Positions 7,739 through 16,723 of a stretch of 22,567 bases of DNA are shown piece after piece (the first letter of the stretch is position 1; the number at the start of each line of letters is the position of its first letter). The DNA is from a virus, in IMG/VR virus record IMGVR_UViG_3300024261_000165, positions 1 to 22,567 of that record, one strand, 5' to 3'. Under the pieces are notes generated by a model that made no database searches, had not been told where the DNA came from, and saw only the letters and a list, made by a program, of their open reading frames with translations. A program made the translations under genes and the position numbers.

Positions 7739-8526
7739 TATTCCATACCTTTACCAGCACCGGGAAAACCCCCAAAAGGGTTCGAAGTGCTAGAGTTATC
7801 GGGGAATCTTAATTCGCAGGAACCAAACGTTTTACCACAGACATCCTCGGATACGTTAGTTACTGAGATGTTATTTATATCCCAGTAACTACTACCTGTG
7901 TAGTCACAGGCTCCCTCCTTATATACCCATAAACATGTATCGGATATCACATGCCTTGCCGGCAGCTTTACCCCCTGTACGTCATAAGCGGCAGTTAACT
8001 CAAATTCTACATGAGTACCTGTCTCTAAGGACTTCCTATCTATATACCATATCTCATCTGCGAAATGTGCTGTAGGGTCTGCTTCAGGGTTTTCATACCA
8101 AGTACCTCCAGCAGTACTACAAGTATTAGAGGTGTACACCCCGGAACTAGAGCCTTCTATTACACAATAAGAATCTAGAAACCTTTCAAAAGTCTTTTTT
8201 CTGGTTACTTTAGCCCCTACTAAATCCTCGTATGTATTAATTAAGGATGTAAGTATGGAGGTGATATTACTTACCAACAACTTAGGTCTGGGAATCTGAG
8301 CATTGCCAGACATCTCAAATCCTGAAGCCTCAACTGGGAAAGGTGAATAATTGTACCCTTGCCAAACTACCTCTTCCATACTATCATTAACTCCTGAGTG
8401 CCATCTAAATACTTCAGTATCAGTAGGCACTGAAGCAACACCCGTCCTTAAGTCTAGTTCAAACAGTGTAACTACTGCTCCTGATTCTAATATATTTGAG
8501 TCTTGTACTAAAGCGTTTGTGGACAT
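7738..8526 (-). CDS. L: gpL-like minor tail protein with four-cysteine Fe-S site
   Basis: 262 residues; lambda gpL is 232, and most of the difference is an insert. The N-terminal part matches gpL (TLFELDL, VVWQGYNYSPFPVEASGFE, RPKLLVSN). The C-terminal part keeps the cluster-binding pattern: Cys198 in CLWVYKEGAC, Cys207, Cys230 in DVCGKTFGSCELRF and Cys237, ending in NPFGGFPG. In lambda gpL the equivalent four cysteines bind a [4Fe-4S] cluster; that is family knowledge. A Cys/AGG/Trp insert at 121-143 breaks the loop between KKTFERFLD and DPTAHFADEIWYIDRK, adding two cysteines that are not cluster ligands. The start has a good AAGGAGAAG ribosome site in the 16-base gap after gpM. Likely role: contact layer between the tail tube end and the gpJ hub. 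Confidence 0.95.
   Translation of the reverse strand: MSTNALVQDSNILESGAVVTLFELDLRTGVASVPTDTEVFRWHSGVNDSMEEVVWQGYNYSPFPVEASGFEMSGNAQIPRPKLLVSNITSILTSLINTYEDLVGAKVTRKKTFERFLDSYCVIEGSSSGVYTSNTCSTAGGTWYENPEADPTAHFADEIWYIDRKSLETGTHVEFELTAAYDVQGVKLPARHVISDTCLWVYKEGACDYTGSSYWDINNISVTNVSEDVCGKTFGSCELRFPDNSSTSNPFGGFPGAGKGME
8098..8166 (-). repeat. Cys/AGG/Trp microdomain copy in gpL
   Basis: Encodes residues 121-143: CVIEGSSSGVYTSNT then CSTAGGTW. The flanking gpL sequence is intact on both sides, so this is a clean in-frame insertion into a loop. Confidence 0.87.
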
Positions 8527-8542
8527 ACTTACTTCTCCTTAC

Positions 8543-9097
8543 TTAGGGTTCATTTACTTGAGTGAATTTTGCTGTAATAGTATTATAACCTTGAAAAGTC
8601 TCTACGTTATCCCACTCTTTACAAATATACTTTTTATACGGGTTAATCGTGTAATTCTCTTCTAAAGCCATTATATCATTGGACAGCCTTAGAGAAGTAT
8701 TACTGACTACTTCTAAAACGGTGGCTTGTGTACTATCTGTGTTATTGGAGACGGTAGTATTTAAGTATCTACTAGTAAAACTTTGACTAGAATCTACTAA
8801 GTGGTTTGGAAGTATAGAGGTTGTAATCCCAGAAGTGCTTAAGCCTGTAGGATACCAATCAAAAGAAGTTAACCCTTTTAATACTTCAAAAAATAAAATA
8901 ATCTTACTAGTTTCTAATCTAGATCGATTCTTCCAAGTTAGACTCCACTCTTCGGTTAGAGTATTTATACCATCAGAGACCCTCTGTTCATATCCGTCCC
9001 CATACTTAGCGGATAGAACTCGGGGTTTGTAAGAGGTTTTTAGACCTCGGTCAGGGTTTATATTAACATCTGTAATAAAGTTTGTAAAGTTTGCCAT
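8543..9097 (-). CDS. M: gpM-like minor tail protein with internal insert
   Basis: 184 residues against about 110 for lambda gpM. Residues 20-85 carry the family core: YGDGYEQRVSDGINT, the Trp-rich WSLTWKNRSR, then LTSFDWYPTG. The family C-terminus resumes at about 154: YKKYICKEWDNVE ... TITAKFTQV. Between them, about 86-153 is a self-contained beta insert, listed separately. The start codon follows the tape-measure stop by two bases (TAATTATG) and shows no clear ribosome site, so re-initiation after the tape measure is likely. In lambda, gpM is added to the tip near gpL and gpH and stays in the virion. Confidence 0.9.
   Translation of the reverse strand: MANFTNFITDVNINPDRGLKTSYKPRVLSAKYGDGYEQRVSDGINTLTEEWSLTWKNRSRLETSKIILFFEVLKGLTSFDWYPTGLSTSGITTSILPNHLVDSSQSFTSRYLNTTVSNNTDSTQATVLEVVSNTSLRLSNDIMALEENYTINPYKKYICKEWDNVETFQGYNTITAKFTQVNEP
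8639..8842 (-). other. Inserted beta module in gpM (SSxxF...NNTDSTxATV type)
   Basis: Residues about 86-153 of the gpM homologue hold a DSSQSF, NNTDSTQATV, TSLRLSNDI, ENYTI series. This resembles a small module I recognise in many phage structural proteins (SSxxFxxxxV, NTTDGTxATV, LTLSxDI, GxxYTI). It replaces the short turn expected between FDWYP and the ICKEW strand. Boundaries are approximate. Confidence 0.65.
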
Positions 9098-9099
9098 AA

Positions 9100-12000
9100 T
9101 TAATAACTACTTAACAGTCCTCCAGGTCTTTGTTGTTCTACTATTTCAGTTTGTACTGCTTGAGATATTAGGTATCCTAGCTCCTCTCCGGTACTATCAT
9201 CAAGTCCTCCGGAATTTTCAGTCTGAGTAGATGCATTACCTTTGTCATCTACATTAACATTAATAACAATATTATTAATATTGCCCCCACCTGTGTTACC
9301 TATTACAGGAATAGATCTACCGTCTGGTAAAGGAACTACAGCTTCATTATATCTACCCTCACCTACCAGACCTAAAGTAGGTTTGGTTACGGTACCTCCA
9401 TTGGCGAAAGCTCTGAAACCCCCTTCTAGAACGCCACCATTCGCGGCGAATAACATTGTACTACCTATACTACTAGTAGCATTTGCTGCTGTGATAATAC
9501 CGGCAGCAGCTGTTGCTGCTGCTACCATACTACTAGCAAAGAAATTAGCGGCTGTTGTGATAATACCGGCAGAGGTTGTTGCTGCACCAACTTCTAAAGC
9601 TGTGTTTGTGGTTGTAGCTACTGTTTTGATACCTACTACAGTTGTTGCGGTTGCTATATCTGCGGCATTCTTTGCTTGGTCTACTATTAAACCCTCTGTA
9701 GCCTCCCCAAACATACTGGACATTAAAGAGTTAGCCGCTGATTGCGCTAGAGAATCTATTAAAGTATTAGCCATAGATAGAGTGAAATTAGCTAAGATTT
9801 GTTTAAAATCAAAAGTACCCGTTTTAAGTGCCATACCTATGCCTTGTGCTAACGAAGCAGCTCCAACATTAAATACTCCTTCAGCAGACATCCCCCAACT
9901 ATTAAGAGTACTACCTAATGTAGAATTATTTATTTTATAAACTTCTGCTAAGTTATCTTTAGAAACAACATCAGCTTTCTGACCTTCCTCTAACCCTGTA
10001 ACTACCGCTCCCCCTCTTTCACGGAAAGTGTTATCAAACTTATTATACCATATATCTAGCTCGTTTACGTGTTTGTTATTTAAGGTGTCTAATGATTTAA
10101 GATACGCAGCCGAAAGGTTACCTTTTTCTTCAAGCCACCCCTTCGCCGCCTCACTACCTTCCGGAGAGTTCTCTATTATGTCTCTAATATTTCTAAAAGT
10201 ATTATAGAGGTTACCTACCTGCTCTTCTATAACACCCTGTATATTCTCGTCATGAACGTATATAGAGCCTTTCTTAAGTCCCGCCTCTGCTAATTTATCT
10301 TGGCTAGATGCATCTGGAAGTAGTCCTCCCATATCTTTTGTAGTTATACCCATACTCGCATTAAACTTATCTTCATCGCAGGTCCAAATCTTATACTTCA
10401 CGTACTCATAAGCTTGAATTATAGTACTATATATATCTTCTGCTAAATTATTAGGATCGTAGCTAGAAGTATCAGTAGATATTCTATCCTCTATACTACT
10501 CTTAGCAGTTTGTGCTAATTCAAGCATTTTTAAACCTACAGCATCTCCTATATCGGAAGCACTATTTATAGTACTAGTAGCTACTTCAGAAATTAAATTC
10601 GTAGCTTTAGGTATCCACACCTCTGTAGCGCTTACACCCTCACTTATCATTTCTTTCCAAGAGGTATCTTCCTCCTTAACTACTTTAGTTTCTTCTAGTA
10701 ACTGGGAACTTGCTCTTGATATTCTAACTAGAGTTTCGGCTTTACTATCATCACCTTCGTTGAGTTTACCTAACTCCTCAAGTATTTTCTCTTGAAGAGA
10801 GGAATCATCCCGTTTTTTAGGTTTGTCAGAACTAAACCAATCAAATCCAAAGAATTCAGGTAAACCCGTGTTAGGGTTTATAGTGCCTGAACCTCCTAAA
10901 GATTTTAGTAATGCTTGTTCGTCTTTATTAATATGAGCTAACTCAGAATCTCCGTTACGTCCTAAGGAAGCTAAGCCCCCATTAGAGAAGCCTCCTGCGA
11001 AGTTTAATAGACTATCTAAGATACCCTGCTCCTTAGGCTTCTCCTTGAACATAGTAGGATTAAAGTTGTATAGTATCTTTTTCGTCTCTCCATTTAATAT
11101 ACTACCGTGTTTATCAAATAGTTCCTGGGCATCTGTTCTGTTACCTAAAGTCTTAAGCAGATGAGCCATATAAGCCTTCTGTCCCAACTTGTCTGTACTT
11201 AATAAACTAAAGTCCTGGTTCGCCTCTTGGGCCTGACTAATATAGGCTACTTGCTTCGCCCCTATATAGTCTATAGTACTTTTTGGACCAAATTTAGTAC
11301 CTGCAAAGTTTCTTAGATTTTTAAAGATTCCAGCATTAGCTAGAGCTTCATCCAAGTCTCTGGAGTGCTTAATTATAGAATCTAGTTGATAAAATATTTT
11401 AGCAGTACTTGTATTAGCTAGTTCTGCCCCCGTATCATAATCCCTATGAGAGCCGCCATGTAACTTAAGTTTTGGAGTTGGGTTTTTATTAAAGGTTCTA
11501 TTCTTTCCGGCTAACCACATCCAACCAGCTCCTGATGCGGCTAATCCATTTAAATGTGTATCCATAGCATGGGCTGCAATATCATTTATTATATTTGTGG
11601 CGTATATAATATTCCCACCCGTCGAATCAATATCTACCCTGTCTGTAGAGAAATTATCTAATCCATAATCCCAGGCCTCTTTCATATCCTTATTAATACT
11701 TCCATGTACTTTAAAGGTACTACTACCGTCTAAGTACTTAGCATACTTTGCAGGTATAGGAGTAGGTGTTTGAGCAGGTGTTTGAGCCCCTAAAGAACCC
11801 CCCTTTGCAAACCCAGGGAGCTTATCTTCATTAATAGCTTCAATTAGCGCTCGGTGCTTCCCAGTAGACGCTGCATTGATTACGTACTCACCATTAGAGA
11901 GCATTGCGGGGATTTTATCCTCTTTTGGACCACCAGGTCCTGTGATAGACCCGCCAGTTGCCCTATTAACTCCAGCCCAAGGGTTATAGGTAGGAGTATC

Positions 12001-15000
12001 TGGAGCTCCTGGAGTACGTGGATTATAATCCTGCCAAAAAGTTTGTAAAGCGCCAATTAAATCATCTAGTTTACCTACTAAAGTATCTGCTATAGTGGTT
12101 TTTAAATCTGTAATACTATTGGCTATAGCTAAAGAGTCTAGGTCTTTTAAAGAAGTGCCTAGTGTCTTCATGGCTTGTACACTTGCGGATAACTCTACAG
12201 TGTTATCAAGAACTGCATTTAAAGACTTCTCTGCTTGTGCTTTTGCAAGTTCTGCGCTGATTCGGGCTTCTTGTTCAGGGGTCTTACCTCCCTCATTAGC
12301 AAATCCTGCCATAATTTGGCTCTGTCCTAGTACCATTAGGTCTTGACCCTGCTGGATTAGTGAATCTCCTAAAGATCCCCACATAGTGTCTACTAAATCC
12401 GCAGCCCAGATAGTGCCGTGCTCTTCCCAGTTTTCCATAGCTTTTTGGTTAACAGTACGGAAAGAATCTACAGAAGCCTGTACCATAAATTCAGCAAAGG
12501 AAGACATGCTATCCTCCATTTCCTTAATAGTATAAAACCACTCATCTCTTACAGTTTTTGCCCATTCATTACCATTTTTCATGCGGCGTTTATGTGCAGC
12601 TTCCTGGTCCTCGTAGAAACTTTGCTGTAAGTCTCTTAGCTCTTCTTGCTTCTGATACTCTAAACCCATTAACTCTAGAGTTTTAATTCTATACTCCAAG
12701 TCATCTGAATTATACTGACCTCTCTCTTTTAGGAGTTTTGATCTATCTCTCTCACGACTCTGTTCTGCTGCTAAAAACTTAAGAGACCTGGCTTGTACCA
12801 AGTTTTCTTCTTTGAATAACTGGGACTTAGTGTCTCTTTGAGACTCTACTAAAGATAGGTATGCTTCAGTTGTACTTATCTGAGCATCGTACATTCTCTG
12901 TCTATTTTCCAGTACTTTATTTATACGATTCTCTTCCTGAAGGATCGCAACATCTAAGTTATAAATAGTACGCAGATGTACTGCCTCTTGTTGCCTTTCT
13001 TCAGCAGTTTTTTCAGATAAAGCTACACGTACCTTCTCAGCCTCATACACCTCGCGTAGGCGAGCAATTTGCTGTAGTTCTAATGTAGTATCTGCTTTAA
13101 TTCTATTGCCAGAAGCATTGGCTTCTAGCTCTATTAAAGACTCCGTTCTACTTCGAAGTTCTTCTTGCTTATTAAGTGCTGCATCTACATATTCTATCTT
13201 ACGAGTATTAATGGCCTGACGTCGTGCATCCTTAACTATTTCAGACTGGATATCTAAATACTTTTCTTGTAGGGTATTCTTGGCTGTTTGTAGCTCTACT
13301 TGGCGGTTATACTCTTCAGTAATATAACTAGTATCCCCTTTCTCTAGACTTAGATTAGTTTGATACTTAAGTTGTAAATTGTTTAGCTTCTCCTGGTGAG
13401 TCGCCTGCTGTACTAAGAGATTATTAGCTAGAACTTGCTCTATATTAATACTGGTTGCTAAACTCTCTATCTGAGTTCTTAAACCTAAAAGAGCTCGGTT
13501 TCCTTCTAACTCTTGATTTTTTAATTTTGTAAGAATCTTTAGGTTTTCTACATTTACATTCTGGTAACTTTCCCGTATCTTAAATATTTTTGTTTCTAAG
13601 CCCAGTATAGCAGCTTGTGTACTTCTTATCTTTTTAGCATCTTGCTTATCCTCATCTACAGAAGTTAAAGCTGCTAAAATAGCACGCCTATTTTCCAGCA
13701 TTTGGTTGTGGTGCTCTAATTCCTTAGATACAGCAGTATTATGAGATGCTGCTGCTCCATTCAACAAACCAATTTCTTTCTTATTCCTTGCTAATCTTTT
13801 AGCTAATCTGGTTTGATTCGCTAAACTTAGTTCTATAGCTCTGGCATCTAATAGAGCTTTTAGATTGTAACCTTTCTGCTTTGCTAATAACTTATTAACC
13901 TCTGTTAGTGGTCCTTCTTGCCACTCTTCTTTATCAAAAGTTCTAGCTTTAGTACGTGGGTCCACTAAAGGGGCATTAAGCTTCTTACCCATCTCTATTA
14001 AGGTTTTGTATTGTTGCTCAGCATTTTTAAAAGCAATGGTACGTCCCAACCAGTCATCTTCAGGTTTCACCTTTATAGCTTCTAAACTATTATTGAAGTT
14101 CTCCAGAGCTTCAATCATACCGTCAAATATAGAGACATTTTTAAAACCTTCTTCAAACGTTTTATACTCTTTATTAAACGCTTTTGAGGAATCTACAGCA
14201 CCTCGGGTATTACCCGCAAGTAGCTTCTGGCTCTTCGAAACCTTCATTAAACCTGCAGAAGCTATTTCTGTCACTTTTCTAAGCTCACGCAGAGTAGCAG
14301 TTTCAGATTCAGTGATCTGTTTAACTCGCTCTTCTGTTAACCCCAAACTCTCCCACTCTAATCCACTAGTATGTAGTGATTCGCCTAAACTAACAAAGGC
14401 TTCTTGAGAGTCTTCTAACACGGAGCTCCCCATATTACCCCACATTTCATTTATACTCTTATCTAATTCAGAACTATTATCAATAAAGATACCTTGTTTA
14501 GCTGTAAACTCCTCAAAAGAGGCAGCTAAATTAGAGGTTCTATTAGCAGTATGTTCTGCTGCAAGTGCTACGGAGTTTAGAGACCCGTCTGAGCTCTGTA
14601 AAGTTTGCATGTACGCCCGGTATTTTTGATTCGTATCTGTAAAAGTATTTTGTAGGGTTTTAAATGCCTCATCTACCTCTGAAGCGTTTTGGGTAGATAG
14701 CCCTGTAATTTTTAGAAAAACGTCCCCCACTATCTGAAGAGTACCCGCAACGGATATTACCTTCAAAGCTGTTGTTACTAAGGTGTTTAGTGCTGTGGTT
14801 AATGTACGAACTGCTAAAACTACAGAAGTAGATATTGTAGTGGCCCATCTCTTCCATATAGTTATTCCATGCATCTGCGTAGTGTGTAAAATATCCATCT
14901 GTTTATTTATATTTTTAACACCTCTAATAAAGGACTTGAATACTCCTGACCCTTTACTTATTTCACTATAGTAATCTTTTAATACAGAACCACTAGCTGA

Positions 15001-16722
15001 CTTAGCAACTGCGCTGCTATATAGTTTTCTAGCCTTCCCTTTACTTATGTACCCAGCCTTTCTAGACGCTATTACGGACTGCTCTACTTCATCCGTATTA
15101 ATAGACATTTGCTCTGCTTTACTCTTCCACTCCTTAGATAGGTTTCCTATACTAGGCACTACTTTATTACCTAAATAAGATATTAAAAGACCAAAAGAAG
15201 TCATCATAGCAATGGGGGATTTAGCCACTATATCTAATGCTGGAGATAGTATAGAATTAAAAGCTCCTCCCACATTTAAAGCCATATCTGTTACTTTAGA
15301 GGATAACACATCCCATTGGTTCGGGTCCATAGTATCATTTAAATGACCAAACTTATCTAAAGCCTGACCTGTAGCAAACTCCATAATAGCCATCTGCTTC
15401 TCAAATGTTGTCATAGAAGACACAGATTTATCATTAGACTCTGCCCAGGCTTCCTGCGCATCTTTAAGTCTTAGAATAATACCTAATTCATCCAGTAACT
15501 CTGGCTCAGCCTTTACTACACCACGTGTCATTCTATCTAAAGCGTCGGGCACATTACGTCCCAAAGCTAAAGCCGCTACTTTGGCGGCTTTACCCATTTT
15601 AATTATATCGTCGGAACCAAAACCTGCAGCAGAAGCTAAAGTAGCAGTATCTGCAGCTTCTTTATAAGTTACGGCCATATCTGTAGCCCTCTGGAGTTGT
15701 TTAGCTACAATACTTAAAGATAGTCCTGTAGTTTTTCCATACTCTGCCATACCTTTTTTCATCTGAACTAAGTTTGCTGCTTCTCTTAAGCCTCTAAAAG
15801 CTGCTCCAAGAGCAAATACTTTAGCGGCATAATCTGCGTACATAGCAACAAAGCCTCCCATACCCGAAGCCATTTTCCCAAAATCGCGACCAGCGGCTCC
15901 GGAAACGCCTGCTAAACCTTTCTCCCCTTTATTATACTTGCTGGTATTTCTAGAATTTCTATCCTGTTTAATCCCGGAGAGTGCGGCCTGACCTGCACTC
16001 CTTTTCTCCTCTACAGTTCTTCCAGAAGCTACCGCTGCCCTATATCTATTATGCTCTTTTTCGTTAAGACTTTCACCCCTAACTACTCTAAGTTCTCCAG
16101 CATGAATCTCCCCTCTAGAGGCTCTGGCTCTCTTCACTTCTTGCATAGTAGCTAGTCTAGCTTTAGAACCTTTTTTCATAGTACGACCAATAGTAGTAAT
16201 CAGTCTCTCCAAATTCTTATTTAGAAGATTCATTTGAGCATTAGATCGTACAGCTATATCTTTCTGACTTTTAAAAACTCTAGCCATATCTGTAAACTGA
16301 CTTTCAAACTTAGATTCGTGTGCACCGATGGCTTTAGTAGTACCTGCTTGCAACACACTACCTATTCCCGGAGACCTTGCAGAATCCTTATAGCTTCGGG
16401 AAGATTCTCTTGAGTCTCTACCTGTAAGTCTAGCATTTAAGCGTATTCCCTTTGCCTCAATCAGCTTAATCTGTTGCATAATTGAGTTTTTAAAATACTT
16501 CTTATCTATTACTGCTTTAATTTTAAGGGACTTAGATCCTCCAGCACCTAGACTAGCGAAAGCTCGTGATACACTTCTTTGGAATGAGGGTCTATCAACG
16601 GATAGCTTAACCTTACGGTTCTTCTTACCCGCTGCCTTATTTAATTCCTTTAAATCAGCTACAGTCTCTTTTAAACCTTTTGAGGTAACCTTAACTAATA
16701 CTGTTTTTTTATTATCAGCCAC
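9100..16722 (-). CDS. Very large tail tape measure protein, 2540 residues
   Basis: The start is GTG at 16722 after GGAG, one base past the chaperone stop. The N-terminal ~250 residues are basic and Ser-rich. About 280-330 is Gly/Ala-rich and hydrophobic, and about 365-430 carries a classic tape-measure core (GFGSDDIIKMGKAAKVAALA ... DALDRMTRGVVKAE). A long coiled-coil section runs about 940-1415, rich in Glu, Gln, Arg and Leu. About 1588-1613 is the lambda-H-type element GPGGPKEDKIPAMLSNGEYV. An unrecognised globular region follows at about 1660-1880, then further helical segments. The end holds an Ala/Thr-rich hydrophobic stretch (about 2360-2430) and a second H-type ending, LGLVGEGRYNEAVVPLPDG (from about 2449). 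Lambda H has 853 residues and sets a 135-nm tail. At the same rise per residue this protein could span roughly 380 nm, though the globular parts argue for less. It sits in the tube lumen and probably enters the cell envelope during DNA injection. Confidence 0.95.
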   Translation of the reverse strand: MADNKKTVLVKVTSKGLKETVADLKELNKAAGKKNRKVKLSVDRPSFQRSVSRAFASLGAGGSKSLKIKAVIDKKYFKNSIMQQIKLIEAKGIRLNARLTGRDSRESSRSYKDSARSPGIGSVLQAGTTKAIGAHESKFESQFTDMARVFKSQKDIAVRSNAQMNLLNKNLERLITTIGRTMKKGSKARLATMQEVKRARASRGEIHAGELRVVRGESLNEKEHNRYRAAVASGRTVEEKRSAGQAALSGIKQDRNSRNTSKYNKGEKGLAGVSGAAGRDFGKMASGMGGFVAMYADYAAKVFALGAAFRGLREAANLVQMKKGMAEYGKTTGLSLSIVAKQLQRATDMAVTYKEAADTATLASAAGFGSDDIIKMGKAAKVAALALGRNVPDALDRMTRGVVKAEPELLDELGIILRLKDAQEAWAESNDKSVSSMTTFEKQMAIMEFATGQALDKFGHLNDTMDPNQWDVLSSKVTDMALNVGGAFNSILSPALDIVAKSPIAMMTSFGLLISYLGNKVVPSIGNLSKEWKSKAEQMSINTDEVEQSVIASRKAGYISKGKARKLYSSAVAKSASGSVLKDYYSEISKGSGVFKSFIRGVKNINKQMDILHTTQMHGITIWKRWATTISTSVVLAVRTLTTALNTLVTTALKVISVAGTLQIVGDVFLKITGLSTQNASEVDEAFKTLQNTFTDTNQKYRAYMQTLQSSDGSLNSVALAAEHTANRTSNLAASFEEFTAKQGIFIDNSSELDKSINEMWGNMGSSVLEDSQEAFVSLGESLHTSGLEWESLGLTEERVKQITESETATLRELRKVTEIASAGLMKVSKSQKLLAGNTRGAVDSSKAFNKEYKTFEEGFKNVSIFDGMIEALENFNNSLEAIKVKPEDDWLGRTIAFKNAEQQYKTLIEMGKKLNAPLVDPRTKARTFDKEEWQEGPLTEVNKLLAKQKGYNLKALLDARAIELSLANQTRLAKRLARNKKEIGLLNGAAASHNTAVSKELEHHNQMLENRRAILAALTSVDEDKQDAKKIRSTQAAILGLETKIFKIRESYQNVNVENLKILTKLKNQELEGNRALLGLRTQIESLATSINIEQVLANNLLVQQATHQEKLNNLQLKYQTNLSLEKGDTSYITEEYNRQVELQTAKNTLQEKYLDIQSEIVKDARRQAINTRKIEYVDAALNKQEELRSRTESLIELEANASGNRIKADTTLELQQIARLREVYEAEKVRVALSEKTAEERQQEAVHLRTIYNLDVAILQEENRINKVLENRQRMYDAQISTTEAYLSLVESQRDTKSQLFKEENLVQARSLKFLAAEQSRERDRSKLLKERGQYNSDDLEYRIKTLELMGLEYQKQEELRDLQQSFYEDQEAAHKRRMKNGNEWAKTVRDEWFYTIKEMEDSMSSFAEFMVQASVDSFRTVNQKAMENWEEHGTIWAADLVDTMWGSLGDSLIQQGQDLMVLGQSQIMAGFANEGGKTPEQEARISAELAKAQAEKSLNAVLDNTVELSASVQAMKTLGTSLKDLDSLAIANSITDLKTTIADTLVGKLDDLIGALQTFWQDYNPRTPGAPDTPTYNPWAGVNRATGGSITGPGGPKEDKIPAMLSNGEYVINAASTGKHRALIEAINEDKLPGFAKGGSLGAQTPAQTPTPIPAKYAKYLDGSSTFKVHGSINKDMKEAWDYGLDNFSTDRVDIDSTGGNIIYATNIINDIAAHAMDTHLNGLAASGAGWMWLAGKNRTFNKNPTPKLKLHGGSHRDYDTGAELANTSTAKIFYQLDSIIKHSRDLDEALANAGIFKNLRNFAGTKFGPKSTIDYIGAKQVAYISQAQEANQDFSLLSTDKLGQKAYMAHLLKTLGNRTDAQELFDKHGSILNGETKKILYNFNPTMFKEKPKEQGILDSLLNFAGGFSNGGLASLGRNGDSELAHINKDEQALLKSLGGSGTINPNTGLPEFFGFDWFSSDKPKKRDDSSLQEKILEELGKLNEGDDSKAETLVRISRASSQLLEETKVVKEEDTSWKEMISEGVSATEVWIPKATNLISEVATSTINSASDIGDAVGLKMLELAQTAKSSIEDRISTDTSSYDPNNLAEDIYSTIIQAYEYVKYKIWTCDEDKFNASMGITTKDMGGLLPDASSQDKLAEAGLKKGSIYVHDENIQGVIEEQVGNLYNTFRNIRDIIENSPEGSEAAKGWLEEKGNLSAAYLKSLDTLNNKHVNELDIWYNKFDNTFRERGGAVVTGLEEGQKADVVSKDNLAEVYKINNSTLGSTLNSWGMSAEGVFNVGAASLAQGIGMALKTGTFDFKQILANFTLSMANTLIDSLAQSAANSLMSSMFGEATEGLIVDQAKNAADIATATTVVGIKTVATTTNTALEVGAATTSAGIITTAANFFASSMVAAATAAAGIITAANATSSIGSTMLFAANGGVLEGGFRAFANGGTVTKPTLGLVGEGRYNEAVVPLPDGRSIPVIGNTGGGNINNIVINVNVDDKGNASTQTENSGGLDDSTGEELGYLISQAVQTEIVEQQRPGGLLSSY
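9490..9572. repeat. Direct repeat in the hydrophobic C-terminal part of the tape measure gene
   Basis: The 17-mer tgtgataataccggcag occurs at 9490-9506 and again at 9556-9572, 66 bases apart, with imperfect similarity around it. It encodes two AGIIT-containing Ala/Thr-rich segments 22 residues apart, so the hydrophobic segment has probably grown by internal duplication. Confidence 0.8.
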
Positions 16723-16723
16723 T

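Noticed and set aside
9242-9940. 232-residue plus-strand open frame opposite the tape measure
   Set aside because: It is the antisense shadow of Ala/Thr/Gly-rich coding sequence; low complexity, no ribosome site, and every supported gene is on the other strand.
14006-14407. 133-residue plus-strand open frame
   Set aside because: Antisense shadow within the tape measure gene, with no start signal or recognisable domain.
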